Assembly (NCBI GenBank): GCA_027019205.1
Contig: JALUWZ010000065.1
Coordinates: forward strand, 1 to 14,650
Reading direction: 5' to 3'
DNA length: 14,650 bases
DNA from: Emcibacter sp.
GTDB lineage: Bacteria; Pseudomonadota; Alphaproteobacteria; Sphingomonadales; Emcibacteraceae
The notes under the pieces are model-generated. The model saw only the letters and a program-made list of their open reading frames with translations, was not told the DNA's origin and made no database searches. A program made the position numbers and the translations under genes. Each line of letters starts with the position of its first letter. The stretch's first letter is position 1. Of this stretch, positions 7,323-14,254 are shown piece by piece.

Positions 7323-8472
7323 GGCCAAGTACCTCCTTGACAGTTTTCTTTATGTCCACAGGGGAAATCGGCACCCCGTCATAACGGTTCAGGCCGGTGA
7401 CCTTTTGTTTGCCCGTCTTGACCTCGGCAATTTCATGAATCAACTGCCCGGCATTCATTTCGGCAACGATAATATGTCTGGCCTTTGCCGTCTGTTTGCG
7501 GAAGCTCTCCGTCGGGAACGGCCACAGGGTAACAGGTCGGAACAGACCAGCCTTTATGCCCGCTTCTCTAAGCTCTTTCACCGCTTTGCGTGCGGCCCGT
7601 CCAACCACACCCAGGGCGACAATCACCACCTCCGCATCCTTGCACTCCACAGCCTCAAAACTCTCTATCAGGTCATTGTTAAGCGCGACCTTGCCAAGTA
7701 AACGTTTCATCAGGGCATCTACCTCATGAGGTTTTTGGGTCGGGAAGCCATTTTCTGCCACCGTCAGCCCCGACGTATGGACCCGAAAGCCGTCGCCGGG
7801 CCGGGCCATCGGCGGCACCCCGTCGGCATCGCCGTGATAGGGCTTATAGTCTTCGGGCTTGCCGGTGGCCCATTTACGCACGGTCTTTTCATAATCCGCA
7901 ACATCGGGAAGTGCCACCGTTTCCACCAGATGGCCGAGGCTTTCATCAAACAGGACGATCACCGGGGTCCGCAGCTTTTCCGACAGGGCAAAGGCGCGCG
8001 CGGTCTGCTGATAGATTTCCTCAACCGATCCCGGGGCCAGTACAATCACCGGATGGTCACCGTGAGTCCCCCAGCGGGTCTGCATGATGTCGCCCTGCGC
8101 CGGGCGGGTCGGCAGTCCGGTTGACGGTCCGCCGCGCATGACATTGACCACAACGCAGGGGATTTCCGCCCCCATGCCATAGCCGAGATTCTCCTGTTTC
8201 AGGGAGAAGCCCGGCCCGCTGGTCGCGGTCATCGCCTTGATGCCGCCCATACTTGCCCCGAGAGTCGCCGCCATCGAGGCAATCTCATCCTCCATCTGCA
8301 GGAATACCCCGCCGACAGCGGGCAGTTCCTTCGCCAGATTTTCGGCGATTTCAGACGATGGTGTGATCGGGTAGCCGGCGAAAAAGCGACAGCCGGCGGC
8401 GACCGCGCCAAGGGCACAGGCCTTATTCCCCTGCAGATTTACGGTATTTGCTTGTCCGGTCATGCTATTCAT
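7315..8472 (-). CDS. korA: 2-oxoacid:ferredoxin oxidoreductase alpha subunit (KorA type)
   Basis: KorA carries the pyrimidine-binding and CoA-binding domains of the alpha/beta heterodimer that oxidatively decarboxylates 2-oxoacids to acyl-CoA with ferredoxin as acceptor. The 385-aa protein shows GYPITPSSEI (33-42), ED (61-62, the region of the glutamate that activates ThDP), ATSGPGFSL (83-91), RGGPSTGLPTRPAQGD (113-128), TPVIVLFDESLGHLVE, and a C-terminal transketolase-like domain (about 285-385). It matches the KorA form without a fused gamma domain, consistent with the separate korC. ATG8472 overlaps the iorB stop (ATGA) and has AGGAGG 7 nt upstream (8480-8485 on the plus strand). The last bases overlap korB. 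Confidence 0.94.
   Translation of the reverse strand: MNSMTGQANTVNLQGNKACALGAVAAGCRFFAGYPITPSSEIAENLAKELPAVGGVFLQMEDEIASMAATLGASMGGIKAMTATSGPGFSLKQENLGYGMGAEIPCVVVNVMRGGPSTGLPTRPAQGDIMQTRWGTHGDHPVIVLAPGSVEEIYQQTARAFALSEKLRTPVIVLFDESLGHLVETVALPDVADYEKTVRKWATGKPEDYKPYHGDADGVPPMARPGDGFRVHTSGLTVAENGFPTQKPHEVDALMKRLLGKVALNNDLIESFEAVECKDAEVVIVALGVVGRAARKAVKELREAGIKAGLFRPVTLWPFPTESFRKQTAKARHIIVAEMNAGQLIHEIAEVKTGKQKVTGLNRYDGVPISPVDIKKTVKEVLGHE
7332..7337 (-). promoter_or_regulatory. Shine-Dalgarno of korB
   Basis: A full AGGAGG lies inside the end of korA, 9 nt upstream of ATG7322. Its spacing decides against the upstream in-frame TTG7328, which would leave only 3 nt. Confidence 0.8.
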
Positions 8473-9410
8473 TCTGCGGCCTCCTGGGATACGGGGTTAA
8501 GAGATATGGCAAAGTCGGGACAGAGCCATTCACAAATATGACATCCGGTGCATTTCTCCGGCTCGGCGAGTTCCGCCACCTGATCCTTGTTAAGTACCAG
8601 ACAGCGTTCCGGGCACATCTTGACACAAATATCACAGCCCTTGCACCATTCAGCGGTAATCTCGAGCATGGTGCGTTCCGGGTTGACTTCCGGCTGGACC
8701 AGTGGCACGAAAGCGCCGCCTTCGACCGGCTCTCCCCGGCGCGAGCCGTCGATCCATTTCTGCCCCTGATCAAATACGCTGAGATTTACATCGACGGTTT
8801 TCGGCGGCACCATTCTGGCGATAACCTCTTTCCATTCGGACGTCGGGAAGGTCAGGGTGGTTGACAGCGCGCCGAGCAGTAATGTATTGGCCGCCCTCTC
8901 GTTACCGGCCTTTGCCGCCATTTCCGTCGCATCGATGGCAAAGGCCTCGCAAACTTTTGCCTTCACATCATCGGGCGTGTCTTTTGAATAGCCGATTTCC
9001 GCCCCGAGAGCGCGAGAACGACAGGCAAAGGGCGGGACAATCCGTTTGGTATCGGCAATAAACACCCCGCTGTCAGGCCGCAGATAATTCATCCAGCGCA
9101 AGCCTTCGGCCCATTCAAGGGCAATCAGCACATCGGCCTTGCCCACCGGGATGGTCGGGGACCAGACCTGCTGGCCAAACCGCACATGGCTGAACACCAC
9201 GCCGCCGCGTTTGGCCATGCCGTGAACCTCGCTCTGCTTGACCTGATAGCCCAGATTCTGACAGATCTGCGCCAGCACTTTGGAGACCATAATCACCCCT
9301 TGACCGCCAACCCCGACCACCAGAATATTTACCGGCTCCGTCATATTTGCCGGGTCGAGCTTTTTTGACTCCGGCACCAGAACAGGATTTTGTTTTTTTG
9401 CTTTTGCCAT
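8469..9410 (-). CDS. iorB: IorB-type oxidoreductase subunit fused to a 2[4Fe-4S] ferredoxin domain
   Basis: Residues about 26-215 form an indolepyruvate:ferredoxin oxidoreductase beta subunit: GVGGQGVIMVSKVLAQ (33-48) and the IorB signature EVHGMAKRGGVVFSHVRFG (61-79). After a linker (about 215-248) comes a bacterial-type 2[4Fe-4S] ferredoxin: CKGCDICVKMCP (C256, C259, C262, C266) and CTGCHICEWLCP (C287, C290, C293, C297). Typical IorB is about 190-230 aa, so this 313-aa fusion is long. The fused ferredoxin could pass electrons for IorAB or replace the absent KorD of the downstream KorABC (inference). A Lys-rich N-terminal tail of about 22 residues precedes Met23, an alternative but poorly supported start. 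ATG9410 forms TAATG with the iorA stop and has AAGGGG 7 nt upstream. Confidence 0.92.
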   Translation of the reverse strand: MAKAKKQNPVLVPESKKLDPANMTEPVNILVVGVGGQGVIMVSKVLAQICQNLGYQVKQSEVHGMAKRGGVVFSHVRFGQQVWSPTIPVGKADVLIALEWAEGLRWMNYLRPDSGVFIADTKRIVPPFACRSRALGAEIGYSKDTPDDVKAKVCEAFAIDATEMAAKAGNERAANTLLLGALSTTLTFPTSEWKEVIARMVPPKTVDVNLSVFDQGQKWIDGSRRGEPVEGGAFVPLVQPEVNPERTMLEITAEWCKGCDICVKMCPERCLVLNKDQVAELAEPEKCTGCHICEWLCPDFAISLNPVSQEAAE

Positions 9411-11281
9411 TATTTTGCCCCTTTACTTGTTCCGGCACATGTTTTGGCCTTCGCACCGGCCTGATCCGGGTTAATCATTGGCTGGATCGCGCCGGTCGGG
9501 CAGAACTGGGCGCAGACCGAGCAGCCGATACAGGCGCTCGGGTCAATCTTGACCACATGGCGGCCTTCAAACCATTCATCGCTCCACACCAGCGCCGGAC
9601 AGCCTAGATTCATGCAGCCCTGACAGGCATTGCAGTCATCCTTGTCGACCTGCATCGCCGGACCCTTGATCCGCACCGGGTCGATGACACAGGGCCGGTC
9701 GGCAATCAGCACCGACACGCCCCGGTGGGCAACCGCCTCGCGCATGGTATGGATCATGGTGGCGGCATCATAGCTGTCAACCCGCTCGATCCAGTCAACC
9801 CCGCAGGCGCGGATCATGTCTTCAAAATTGACCGCGTGGGTCTGTTCGCCGCGCAATGTCTTGCCGGTCGCCGGGTTTTCCTGTCCGCCGGTCATGGCGG
9901 TGATATGGTTATCCAGCAGAATGACGGTAATATCGGCCTGATTATAGACCGCATTGATCAGCGGCGGTATGCCGGAATGAATGAAGGTACTGTCGCCGAT
10001 GGTCGCGACAATCGGTTTTGTTTCGGTCCCGGCCAGATACATGCCCATGGCATTGGCGATGCTTGACCCCATGGCGACCGTGGTATCAATCGCCGTCAGC
10101 GGATCACCAACCGCCAGCGTATAACAGCCAATATCTCCTGCCACCCGGACATCAAGGCTGCGGATGGCGTTATAGCTCATGGCATGGGGACAGCCGGAGC
10201 ATAATAGCGGCGGCCTGATCAGCGGCTCAAATTGCGGCAGGCCGGAGTCGGCCTCGGCCTTTAATATTCCCGCCTGCTCAAAACCGATCCGCACCTGTTC
10301 GGGCGATAATTCACCTATGCGCGGGAAATATTCCTTGCCCTCAACCTTCAGGCCCCAGACCTTGAGCGCGTTTTCGATCACGGGTTCGAGTTCCTCAACC
10401 ACGATCACCCGGTCATGGCGGGCGCAGAAATCCTGTATGGTTTTTTTCGGCAGCGGGAAGGACAGGCCGAGTTTCAGCACACTGGCCTCGGGCAGGTTTT
10501 CCTTGACATAAACATAGCTCATGCTGGCGGTGATAATGCCGAGCTTTGATGAGCCGGGTTCCATCCGGGTCAGGTCAGATGTCTCCAGATAATCTGCCAG
10601 CCTGTCCAGCCGTTCAATGACCATTGGATGGCGGCGGCGCGCATGGCCCGGCACCATGACATTCTTGGTCACATCAGCGAGGAAACCGCGCCCTTCCGGG
10701 GTCTCTCTCTCGCTGACCAGGACCGGGCTGCGGGTGTGGGAAATGCGGGTTGTGCTGCGGACAATCACCGGCGTGTCAAAAAGCTCGCTGATCTCAAAGG
10801 CGGCGCGGGTGAAATCCAGTGCCTCCTGGGCATCGGACGGCTCAAAGACCGGGACCTGGGCGAACTGGCCGAACAGGCGGCTATCCTGTTCATTCTGGGA
10901 ACTGTGAATGCCCGGATCATCACAGACAATCAGTACAAGCCCGCCATTAACCCCGATATAGGAATGGGACATCAGCGCATCGGAAGCGACATTCAGCCCG
11001 ACATGCTTCATCATGCAGACCGACCGCACCCCGGCGAAAGAGCCGCCAATCGCCACATCAAGGGCAACTTTTTCATTGGTTGACCACTGGGCATGGACAT
11101 CGCCAACCGGATAATGGGCCAGATTTTCCATGATTTCGGTGCTTGGCGTGCCGGGATAGGCCGCCGCAACCTTGACTCCCGCCTCCCATGCCCCACGGGC
11201 AAAGGCCTCATTGCCTGTCATCTGGTGGGTGACGCCGGTTTTAATTGCGCTCGGTGATGCCTGTTCAGCCTTGGTAGCCAT
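9410..11281 (-). CDS. iorA: indolepyruvate ferredoxin oxidoreductase alpha subunit IorA
   Basis: IorA with IorB oxidises arylpyruvates (indolepyruvate, phenylpyruvate, 4-hydroxyphenylpyruvate) to arylacetyl-CoA plus CO2, using ThDP and ferredoxin. The 623-aa length is typical. It shows the N-terminal pyrimidine domain (TGNEAFARGAWEAGV, AYPGTPSTEI at 41-50), MKHVGLNVASD (91-101), DDPGIHSSQNEQD (121-133), CSGCPH (361-366), and the ThDP motif from GDSTF (429-433) to LLDNHITAMTGGQENP (455-470). The C-terminal ferredoxin domain has C550/C553/C556/C561, the first cluster with a longer C-x4-CP, and C584/C587/C590/C594. ATG11281 is supported by AGGAGA about 6 nt upstream. It is the first gene of the six-gene operon and faces the divergent ubiT across a regulatory region. 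Aryl specificity is by family, not shown here. Confidence 0.95.
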   Translation of the reverse strand: MATKAEQASPSAIKTGVTHQMTGNEAFARGAWEAGVKVAAAYPGTPSTEIMENLAHYPVGDVHAQWSTNEKVALDVAIGGSFAGVRSVCMMKHVGLNVASDALMSHSYIGVNGGLVLIVCDDPGIHSSQNEQDSRLFGQFAQVPVFEPSDAQEALDFTRAAFEISELFDTPVIVRSTTRISHTRSPVLVSERETPEGRGFLADVTKNVMVPGHARRRHPMVIERLDRLADYLETSDLTRMEPGSSKLGIITASMSYVYVKENLPEASVLKLGLSFPLPKKTIQDFCARHDRVIVVEELEPVIENALKVWGLKVEGKEYFPRIGELSPEQVRIGFEQAGILKAEADSGLPQFEPLIRPPLLCSGCPHAMSYNAIRSLDVRVAGDIGCYTLAVGDPLTAIDTTVAMGSSIANAMGMYLAGTETKPIVATIGDSTFIHSGIPPLINAVYNQADITVILLDNHITAMTGGQENPATGKTLRGEQTHAVNFEDMIRACGVDWIERVDSYDAATMIHTMREAVAHRGVSVLIADRPCVIDPVRIKGPAMQVDKDDCNACQGCMNLGCPALVWSDEWFEGRHVVKIDPSACIGCSVCAQFCPTGAIQPMINPDQAGAKAKTCAGTSKGAK

Positions 11282-11314
11282 GCCTGGTCTCCTGTTGAAA
11301 TATGCGCTTTAAAA

Positions 11315-11320
11315 AGTATA
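11315..11320 (-). promoter_or_regulatory. candidate -10 box for iorA
   Basis: On the minus strand this reads TATACT, one mismatch from TATAAT, about 34 bp upstream of the iorA ATG. No convincing -35 lies 16-18 bp upstream. The near arm of the inverted repeat touches it directly, as expected if a regulator controls this promoter. Confidence 0.4.
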
Positions 11321-11361
11321 ATGATACATTATTTTGTTTAAATCACTGCAAAATGTATCAT
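11321..11361. promoter_or_regulatory. 10-bp inverted repeat, putative operator of the ior-kor-paaK operon
   Basis: ATGATACATT (11321-11330) and AATGTATCAT (11352-11361) are perfect inverted copies with centres 31 bp apart, close to three helical turns. Each arm is itself a near palindrome (ATG-ATA-CAT and ATG-TAT-CAT), so each could bind one dimer. The proximal arm abuts the candidate iorA -10 box, which favours repression. No regulator gene is in the window, so the protein family is unknown. Confidence 0.5.
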
Positions 11362-11396
11362 ATTTATAATTTATCGCAAGCAGAAAACATCGGCTT

Positions 11397-11456
11397 TATC
11401 CTTTCCCGGGGAAGAAAATATTATTAATTCATTGCAAAAAGAAAGGATATTCCCCG
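11397..11456. repeat. interleaved inverted repeats (9 bp and 7 bp)
   Basis: TATCCTTTC (11397-11405) is inverted as GAAAGGATA (11441-11449), and CGGGGAA (11407-11413) as TTCCCCG (11450-11456). The order A-B-A'-B' is that of an H-type pseudoknot if transcribed, or of paired protein sites in DNA. Locally, 11401-11414 is also a near palindrome around CCCGGG. Function unknown. Confidence 0.4.
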
Positions 11457-11580
11457 AACGATCGGTTAACTAATTGTTTTCGCTTGGCTTTACCCGCCAT
11501 GCTTCGACTGATAAAAAATTATGATCTATCCCCGGTATTTGCTGATAATCCGTCGGATAAAATATTACACATATTGTTCT

Positions 11581-11594
11581 TTGACCTGCATCAA
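11581..11594 (+). promoter_or_regulatory. FNR/FixK/Anr-type binding site upstream of ubiT
   Basis: TTGACCTGCATCAA has both half-sites of the core TTGA-N6-TCAA and one mismatch to the extended TTGAT-N4-ATCAA. Its centre (11587.5) lies exactly 41.5 bp before the start predicted from the TATATA box at 11617-11622 (+1 near 11629), the class II activating position. This agrees with anaerobic expression of ubiTUV genes; the regulator is not in the window. Confidence 0.75.
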
Positions 11595-11616
11595 TCCTGA
11601 AGCGGGAAAATCACGA

Positions 11617-11622
11617 TATATA
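11617..11622 (+). promoter_or_regulatory. candidate -10 box of the ubiTUV operon
   Basis: TATATA, placed so that transcription would start near 11629 and leave a leader of about 30 nt before GTG11659. No good -35 box is seen; the FNR-type site occupies that position, typical of an activator-dependent promoter. Confidence 0.55.
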
Positions 11623-11646
11623 TCGACTCAGACAGGGGGAAAAGAT

Positions 11647-11651
11647 AAGGA
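11647..11651 (+). promoter_or_regulatory. Shine-Dalgarno of ubiT
   Basis: AAGGA lies 7 nt before GTG11659 and is the reason to prefer this start over the upstream ATG11521, which has no such site. Confidence 0.75.
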
Positions 11652-11658
11652 ATATACC

Positions 11659-12360
11659 GTGACCACAAGCCACCAACATCCGGCAGATGACACATTCTCG
11701 CCGCTGCTGATTGCGGGCCTGCTGACGAGGCCGCTGCCCCGGGGTCCGCTTGCGGCTCTGCTGCGTCATATATCCCGGCGGATACAGCGTAATCATCCAG
11801 CCATTCTTGAAAGACTGCAACCGCTTGCCGGGCGAATTTTCCTGATCCGGCCCACGGACCTGCCCTATGATATTATATTGACCATTGGTGAAAATCAGGT
11901 TGATTTCAGTCTTGCAACGGAAACCCGGCCTTTGCCGGATGCCGATGTCGTCATTTCGGGCAGCTTGCCGGAACTGGTTGATATGATGGATGGCCGACAG
12001 GATGGTGACGGATTGTTTTTCTCGCGCAGCCTGACCGTGACCGGCGATACCGAGGCCCTGCTGACATTACGTAATGCCGTGGACAGTGACGAGGTTAATC
12101 TTGAACAAGAGATTTTTGACCTGTTTGGTCCGCTGAAAAACCCGGCTGAAAAGCTGGCGAAGGCGGGCGGGCGGGTCTATCACCGGCTGGCCCGGGACAT
12201 GACGACCCTCAGCCGGGCGATAACCGGGCCGCTATCCAACCGCTGCCGGCAGCTTGAACAGGAAAATCAGGAGTTGACCAACCGTCTTGACCGGCTTGAT
12301 AAAAGTCTGGCCAAAACCCGGAGCCGCCTGCAGAGTCTTGGCAGAAAGGCCGCTTTATGA
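11659..12360 (+). CDS. ubiT: ubiquinone anaerobic biosynthesis accessory factor UbiT (SCP2 domain)
   Basis: UbiT is the SCP2-domain lipid-binding protein needed, with UbiU and UbiV, for oxygen-independent ubiquinone synthesis; it is thought to present the hydrophobic intermediates. The SCP2-like domain spans about 30-145 and carries the signature DGLFFSRSLTVTGDTEALL (117-135) followed by LRNAVDSDEV. The protein is 233 aa, about 60 longer than the ~174-aa E. coli protein. The extra C-terminal part (about 150-230) is helical, with a likely coiled coil from RQLEQENQELTNRLDRLDKS. GTG11659 is chosen for its AAGGA site 7 nt upstream; starting at ATG11521 would add 46 unlikely residues. It opens the ubiTUV operon and overlaps ubiU by 4 nt (ATGA). 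An FNR-type site upstream suggests induction at low oxygen. Confidence 0.9.
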   Translation: MTTSHQHPADDTFSPLLIAGLLTRPLPRGPLAALLRHISRRIQRNHPAILERLQPLAGRIFLIRPTDLPYDIILTIGENQVDFSLATETRPLPDADVVISGSLPELVDMMDGRQDGDGLFFSRSLTVTGDTEALLTLRNAVDSDEVNLEQEIFDLFGPLKNPAEKLAKAGGRVYHRLARDMTTLSRAITGPLSNRCRQLEQENQELTNRLDRLDKSLAKTRSRLQSLGRKAAL

Positions 12361-13340
12361 CCAAACTGGAGCTTGTCTGTCCGGCAGGAACCCCCGCCGC
12401 CCTCAGGGTCGCGGTCGATTCAGGCGCCGATGCGGTCTATATGGGCTTTCGCGATGAAACCAATGCCCGCAATTTCCCCGGCCTTAATTTTTCCGTGCCC
12501 GAGCTTGATGAGGCGCTCGACTATGCCCACGGACGCGGGGTGAAGGTCCTGCTGGCGGTCAATACCTATGCGGCAGCAGGCAATGCTGACCCCTGGATAA
12601 AGGCGGTGGATACGGCGGCACGGCTCAAGGTTGACGCGATTATACTGGCCGATATTGGTCTGCTCGACTATGCCCGGGCGACCCATCCCGACCTCAGGCT
12701 GCATCTGTCGGTTCAGGCCTCGGCCTCCAACGCCCGCGCCATCAACCATTATGTGCGGGAATTCGGCGTGCGTCGCGTCGTCCTGCCCCGGGTGCTGACG
12801 GTGCCGGAAATCCGCCGTCTCAATCAGAATATTGATGTTGAGACCGAGGTCTTTGCCTTTGGCGGCATGTGCCCGATGGCCGAGGGCCGCTGCAGCCTGT
12901 CGAGCTATATCACCGGCAAATCGCCCAATATGAACGGGGTCTGTTCCCCGGCAAGCCATGTCAGCTATATTCAGCAGGGCGATAACCTCAAAACCAATCT
13001 TGCCGATTTTACCATCAATAAATTCGGCCCCCATGAGCGGGCGGGCTATCCCACCCTGTGCAAGGGCCGCTTCACCACCAATGACACGACCGGCTATCTG
13101 TTCGAGGAACCGACCAGCCTTAATGTCACCGGCATCCTGCCCGACCTGATCGACGCCGGGGTCAGCGCGCTGAAGATTGAAGGCCGCCAGCGCAGCAAGG
13201 CCTATGTGCGCGAAGTGGTACAGAATTTTCGTCAGGCGATTGATGCGGCGGTGCGCGGTGAACGGCGGGCCATTCCGATGGATAATCTGTCCGAGGGCGG
13301 CCAGGATACCACCGGGGCCTATAACAGGAAATGGATGTGA
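12357..13340 (+). CDS. ubiU: ubiquinone biosynthesis protein UbiU (U32 peptidase-like, [4Fe-4S])
   Basis: UbiU pairs with UbiV to hydroxylate ubiquinone precursors without O2. It belongs to the U32 peptidase-like family but acts through a [4Fe-4S] cluster. The 327-aa protein begins LELVCPAGTPAALRVAVDSGADAVYMG, a TIM-barrel-like start, and has the four conserved cysteines C172, C179, C196 and C235 (MCPMAEGRCSL, GVCSPAS, YPTLCKGRF). Their 7-17-39 spacing equals that known for E. coli UbiU. ALKIEGRQRSKAYV (276-289) is the U32-family motif. ATG12357 overlaps the ubiT stop, with AAAGG 7 nt upstream. Its TGA overlaps the ubiV ATG (TGATG), so the pair is probably made in equal amounts, as fits a heterodimer. 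Confidence 0.95.
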   Translation: MTKLELVCPAGTPAALRVAVDSGADAVYMGFRDETNARNFPGLNFSVPELDEALDYAHGRGVKVLLAVNTYAAAGNADPWIKAVDTAARLKVDAIILADIGLLDYARATHPDLRLHLSVQASASNARAINHYVREFGVRRVVLPRVLTVPEIRRLNQNIDVETEVFAFGGMCPMAEGRCSLSSYITGKSPNMNGVCSPASHVSYIQQGDNLKTNLADFTINKFGPHERAGYPTLCKGRFTTNDTTGYLFEEPTSLNVTGILPDLIDAGVSALKIEGRQRSKAYVREVVQNFRQAIDAAVRGERRAIPMDNLSEGGQDTTGAYNRKWM

Positions 13341-14239
13341 TGAAACAGAGCAAACTTTCCCTCGGGCCATTATTATTCAACTGGCCCAAAGACAAGGTTC
13401 GTGATTTTTATTTTGCCATCGCCGATGAAGCCCCGGTCGATTATGTCACCTTGGGCGAGCTGGTCTGTGCCAAGCGCCAGCGGGACAGAGGCGCCCTGCC
13501 CGCTATTATCGAACGGCTGGAAAAGGCCGGCAAGAAAGTAATCCTGTCCGGCCTCGCACTGGTTCTTGACGAGGGCGACATGACGATGGTGGAGGATATC
13601 GCCTCAATGGCCCCGGACTATCTGATCGAAGCCAACGACCTGTCACTGGTCAGCCTGCTCAGGGGCCGGGACCATGCCATCGGCCCGTTTGTCAATATCT
13701 ATAACGAGGCCAGCCTGAAATATTATGAAAAGGGCGGGGCAAGTCGTATCTCGCTGCCCGCCGAACTGCCTGCCGCGAGCCTGCGGATACTGGCCGGGGC
13801 CGCCAACACGGCTGCCCTTGAGGTTCAGGTGTTCGGGCGGATGCCGCTGGCGATTTCCGCCCGCTGCTATCATGCCCGCGCCCACGGGCTGCACAAGGAC
13901 GGCTGTCAGTATATCTGTGAGCAGGACCCGGACGGGCTTGATGTTGATACCATGGACGGCCAGCCCTTCCTCGCCATTAACGGCCTGCAGACCCTGTCGC
14001 ACAGCTATGGCAATCTGCTGGCGGAACTGCCGGAGCTTGCCGGGATGGGCATCCGCAATTTTCGCCTGTCGCCCCATAATGTCGATATGGTAAAAATCTG
14101 CCACCTGTTCCGTGACCGGCTTGACGGCAAAATCACCCTGGAGCAGGCAAATGATGCTTTGGAAGAAGAAATGTTTGCCCTCGACTTTTCCAACGGCTAT
14201 TATCATAATATTGCCGGACGGGAACAGGTTGGATTATAA
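13340..14239 (+). CDS. ubiV: ubiquinone biosynthesis protein UbiV (U32 peptidase-like, [4Fe-4S])
   Basis: UbiV is the partner of UbiU in oxygen-independent hydroxylation of the ubiquinone ring. The 299-aa protein starts KLSLGPLLFNWPKDKVRDFY, typical of UbiV, and has cysteines C43 (LGELVCAKR), C176, C189 and C193 (ISARCYHARAHG, KDGCQYICEQD). The last three keep the 13- and 4-residue spacing of the E. coli cluster ligands. FRLSPHNVDM lies near the C-terminus. I chose ATG13340, which makes TGATG with the ubiU stop and has AGGAA 9 nt upstream; ATG13331 is in frame but touches that purine run. Carbonic anhydrase follows 15 nt later with no terminator visible between. Confidence 0.95.
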   Translation: MKQSKLSLGPLLFNWPKDKVRDFYFAIADEAPVDYVTLGELVCAKRQRDRGALPAIIERLEKAGKKVILSGLALVLDEGDMTMVEDIASMAPDYLIEANDLSLVSLLRGRDHAIGPFVNIYNEASLKYYEKGGASRISLPAELPAASLRILAGAANTAALEVQVFGRMPLAISARCYHARAHGLHKDGCQYICEQDPDGLDVDTMDGQPFLAINGLQTLSHSYGNLLAELPELAGMGIRNFRLSPHNVDMVKICHLFRDRLDGKITLEQANDALEEEMFALDFSNGYYHNIAGREQVGL

Positions 14240-14254
14240 AAAACAGGGCGCTGT

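Larger units (their letters stand above)
11282..11658. other. divergent iorA/ubiT regulatory region
   Basis: This 377-bp gap without a supported gene is clearly more AT-rich than its neighbours. From left to right it holds the iorA ribosome site (11288-11293), a possible iorA -10 box, a 10-bp inverted repeat (11321-11361), interleaved inverted repeats (11397-11456), an FNR-type site (11581-11594) and the ubiT -10 and ribosome sites. An open frame from 11521 runs into ubiT, but its first 46 codons lack a Shine-Dalgarno, look non-coding and contain the FNR site. Confidence 0.8.

Noticed and set aside
11334..11350. TTGTTTAAATCAC as a second FNR-type site near iorA
   Set aside because: The spacing between half-sites is one base short and both halves have mismatches.
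11521..11658. 46-codon N-terminal extension of ubiT from ATG11521
   Set aside because: No Shine-Dalgarno at the ATG, composition unlike the gene, and it contains the FNR-type site and the predicted promoter; GTG11659 has a good ribosome site.
12420..13370. Long open frame on the minus strand opposite ubiU (316 aa)
   Set aside because: A shadow of ubiU: no recognisable motifs and no ribosome site; ubiU has all four conserved cysteines and overlapping operon junctions.
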